From Ectothiorhodospira mobilis (lineage in GTDB: Bacteria; Pseudomonadota; Gammaproteobacteria; Ectothiorhodospirales; Ectothiorhodospiraceae): a stretch of 64,000 bases of DNA. Of this stretch, positions 63,147 through 64,000 are shown piece by piece. Location: assembly GCF_016584115.1 (NCBI RefSeq), contig NZ_NRSK01000001.1, positions 124,001-188,000 on the forward strand, given 5' to 3'. How positions within the stretch are numbered: position 1 is the stretch's first letter; the number at the start of each line of letters is the position of its first letter. A program made the position numbers and the translations under genes. The notes beneath the pieces were generated by a model, which saw nothing but the letters and a program-made list of their open reading frames with translations, made no database searches and was not told the origin of the DNA.

Positions 63147-64000
63147 TGCAGGTGTTTATTGTCGATGATGATCCCTTTGTGCTCCGGCTCCTGAGCCATC
63201 AGTTGGGGGAGCTGGGTTATACCCGGGTGCGCGCCTTCGGCCACCCCCACGAGCTCCTCCTGGCCCTGGACGCCCGGGAGGACTGGCCGGAACTCATCCT
63301 GCTGGACCTGCAGATGCCGGAGATGGACGGGGTGGAGCTGGTGCGCAACCTGGCCTGCATCGGCTTCACCGGTTCGGTGATTCTCGTGAGCGGTACGGAG
63401 GAGCGCATCCTGCGCACGGCCCAGAACGTGGCCGCCGCCCGGGGGCTGAACCTGCTGCCGCCGCTGACCAAACCCGTGCATCTGGAACAACTGCAGGAGG
63501 TGCTGGCCTCCACCCGGGGCGGTGCCGCGGGTGCGGACGACGACCCCCGGATCTCACCCCAGGCGGAGGCCCTGTGGCAGGCGGTGTACGAGGACGAACT
63601 GGTGCTGCACTTCCAGCCCAAGGTGCGCATGGACACCGGGGCCCTGGTGGGGACGGAGGCCCTGGTACGCTGGGATCACCCCTGCCACGGCCTGCTCATG
63701 CCCGACCGTTTCCTGGACCTGATGGAGGCCCATGGTCTCATGGATGAGCTCACCATGCGGGTGCTGCGGGGGGCCCTGGCCACCTGCCGCGACTGGCTGG
63801 AGCAGGGCCTGGATCTGCACATGGCGGTGAACATCTCCGCCACCAACCTGCACGTCCTGGGGCTGCCGGATGTGGTGCAGCACACCGCGCGGGAGGCGGG
63901 CGTGCCCATCAACTGCCTCTGCCTGGAGCTGACCGAGCGCATGCTGGCCCGGGACCGCCTGCTCTCCCTGGACATCCTCACCCGGTTGCGGCTCAAGGGG
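63146..64000 (+). CDS. REC-EAL response regulator (c-di-GMP phosphodiesterase), cut by window edge
   Basis: 285 residues visible. Receiver domain with Asp54 (LILLDLQMPEMDG) and Lys near 108 (LTKPVHLEQL), a short linker, and an EAL domain with Glu171-Ala-Leu (GTEALVRWDHP), VNISATNL and LELTERML. The visible catalytic residues suggest an active c-di-GMP phosphodiesterase, but the distal ones lie beyond the window. It starts in a TGATG overlap with the hybrid kinase, which is the likely phosphodonor. Confidence 0.93.
   Translation, partial: MQVFIVDDDPFVLRLLSHQLGELGYTRVRAFGHPHELLLALDAREDWPELILLDLQMPEMDGVELVRNLACIGFTGSVILVSGTEERILRTAQNVAAARGLNLLPPLTKPVHLEQLQEVLASTRGGAAGADDDPRISPQAEALWQAVYEDELVLHFQPKVRMDTGALVGTEALVRWDHPCHGLLMPDRFLDLMEAHGLMDELTMRVLRGALATCRDWLEQGLDLHMAVNISATNLHVLGLPDVVQHTAREAGVPINCLCLELTERMLARDRLLSLDILTRLRLKG

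Overview
The window is very GC-rich, tightly packed bacterial chromosome, most likely from a motile, phototrophic gammaproteobacterium of the Ectothiorhodospiraceae/Chromatiales type. The reasons are a full-length magnesium-chelatase H subunit (bchH, bacteriochlorophyll synthesis), a polar-flagellum gene order (fleQ, fliEFGHIJK, fliLMNOPQR, flhBAFG, fliA, cheYZAB, motCD, parC/parP, cheW) and a Pseudomonas-like rne-rluC-HAD-sppA block. The taxonomic placement is inference from gene content. I see no insertion sequence, phage gene or CRISPR array.

Layout. 1-7.6 kb holds housekeeping and accessory genes: the 5' half of mfd (cut by the window edge), a small YgaP-like membrane protein, N-carbamoylputrescine amidase, a ZIP metal transporter, tRNA-Leu(UAA), an LbtU-type siderophore porin behind a Fur-like box, a NifX-like/lipoprotein pair beside a DUF134 regulator, and a Rieske protein without cytochrome b or c1 genes next to it. 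8.0-12.4 kb holds two large, poorly characterised genes: a J-domain/DUF1566/helical-repeat protein and a helical-repeat/DUF2325 protein preceded by a coupled 32-codon ORF. 12.5-43.1 kb is one co-directional run of flagellar and chemotaxis genes with four candidate sigma-54 promoters (before fleR-like, fliE, fliK and fliL). It is closed by a convergent pair encoding a second FliK-like protein and an FlhB C-terminal homologue. 44.9-52.2 kb carries a low-molecular-weight tyrosine phosphatase, rne with a long leader, rluC, a HAD phosphatase, sppA and a DUF502 protein. 52.2-58.6 kb carries bchH behind a promoter whose -35 box is overlapped by a PpsR/CrtJ-type palindrome, convergent with a carboxyspermidine dehydrogenase/decarboxylase pair. 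58.7-64 kb holds an unknown gene, an HDOD protein, and a hybrid sensor kinase plus REC-EAL protein behind a perfect FNR-type palindrome.

How it fits together. FleQ and a receiver-less FleR-like activator would drive sigma-54 promoters for the basal body and export apparatus. FlhF/FlhG set number and place of the flagellum, and FliA starts the late genes. CheA/B/W/Y/Z form the signalling core, and ParC/ParP probably anchor the array at the pole; CheA carries three copies of a short acidic helix motif in place of a recognisable P2 domain. Polyamine genes at both ends (AguB makes putrescine; the dehydrogenase/decarboxylase pair would convert it to spermidine) suggest the carboxyspermidine route. 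Separate regulatory sites suggest responses to iron (lbtU) and to light/oxygen (bchH, the c-di-GMP signalling pair). All site calls are by eye from sequence and are untested.
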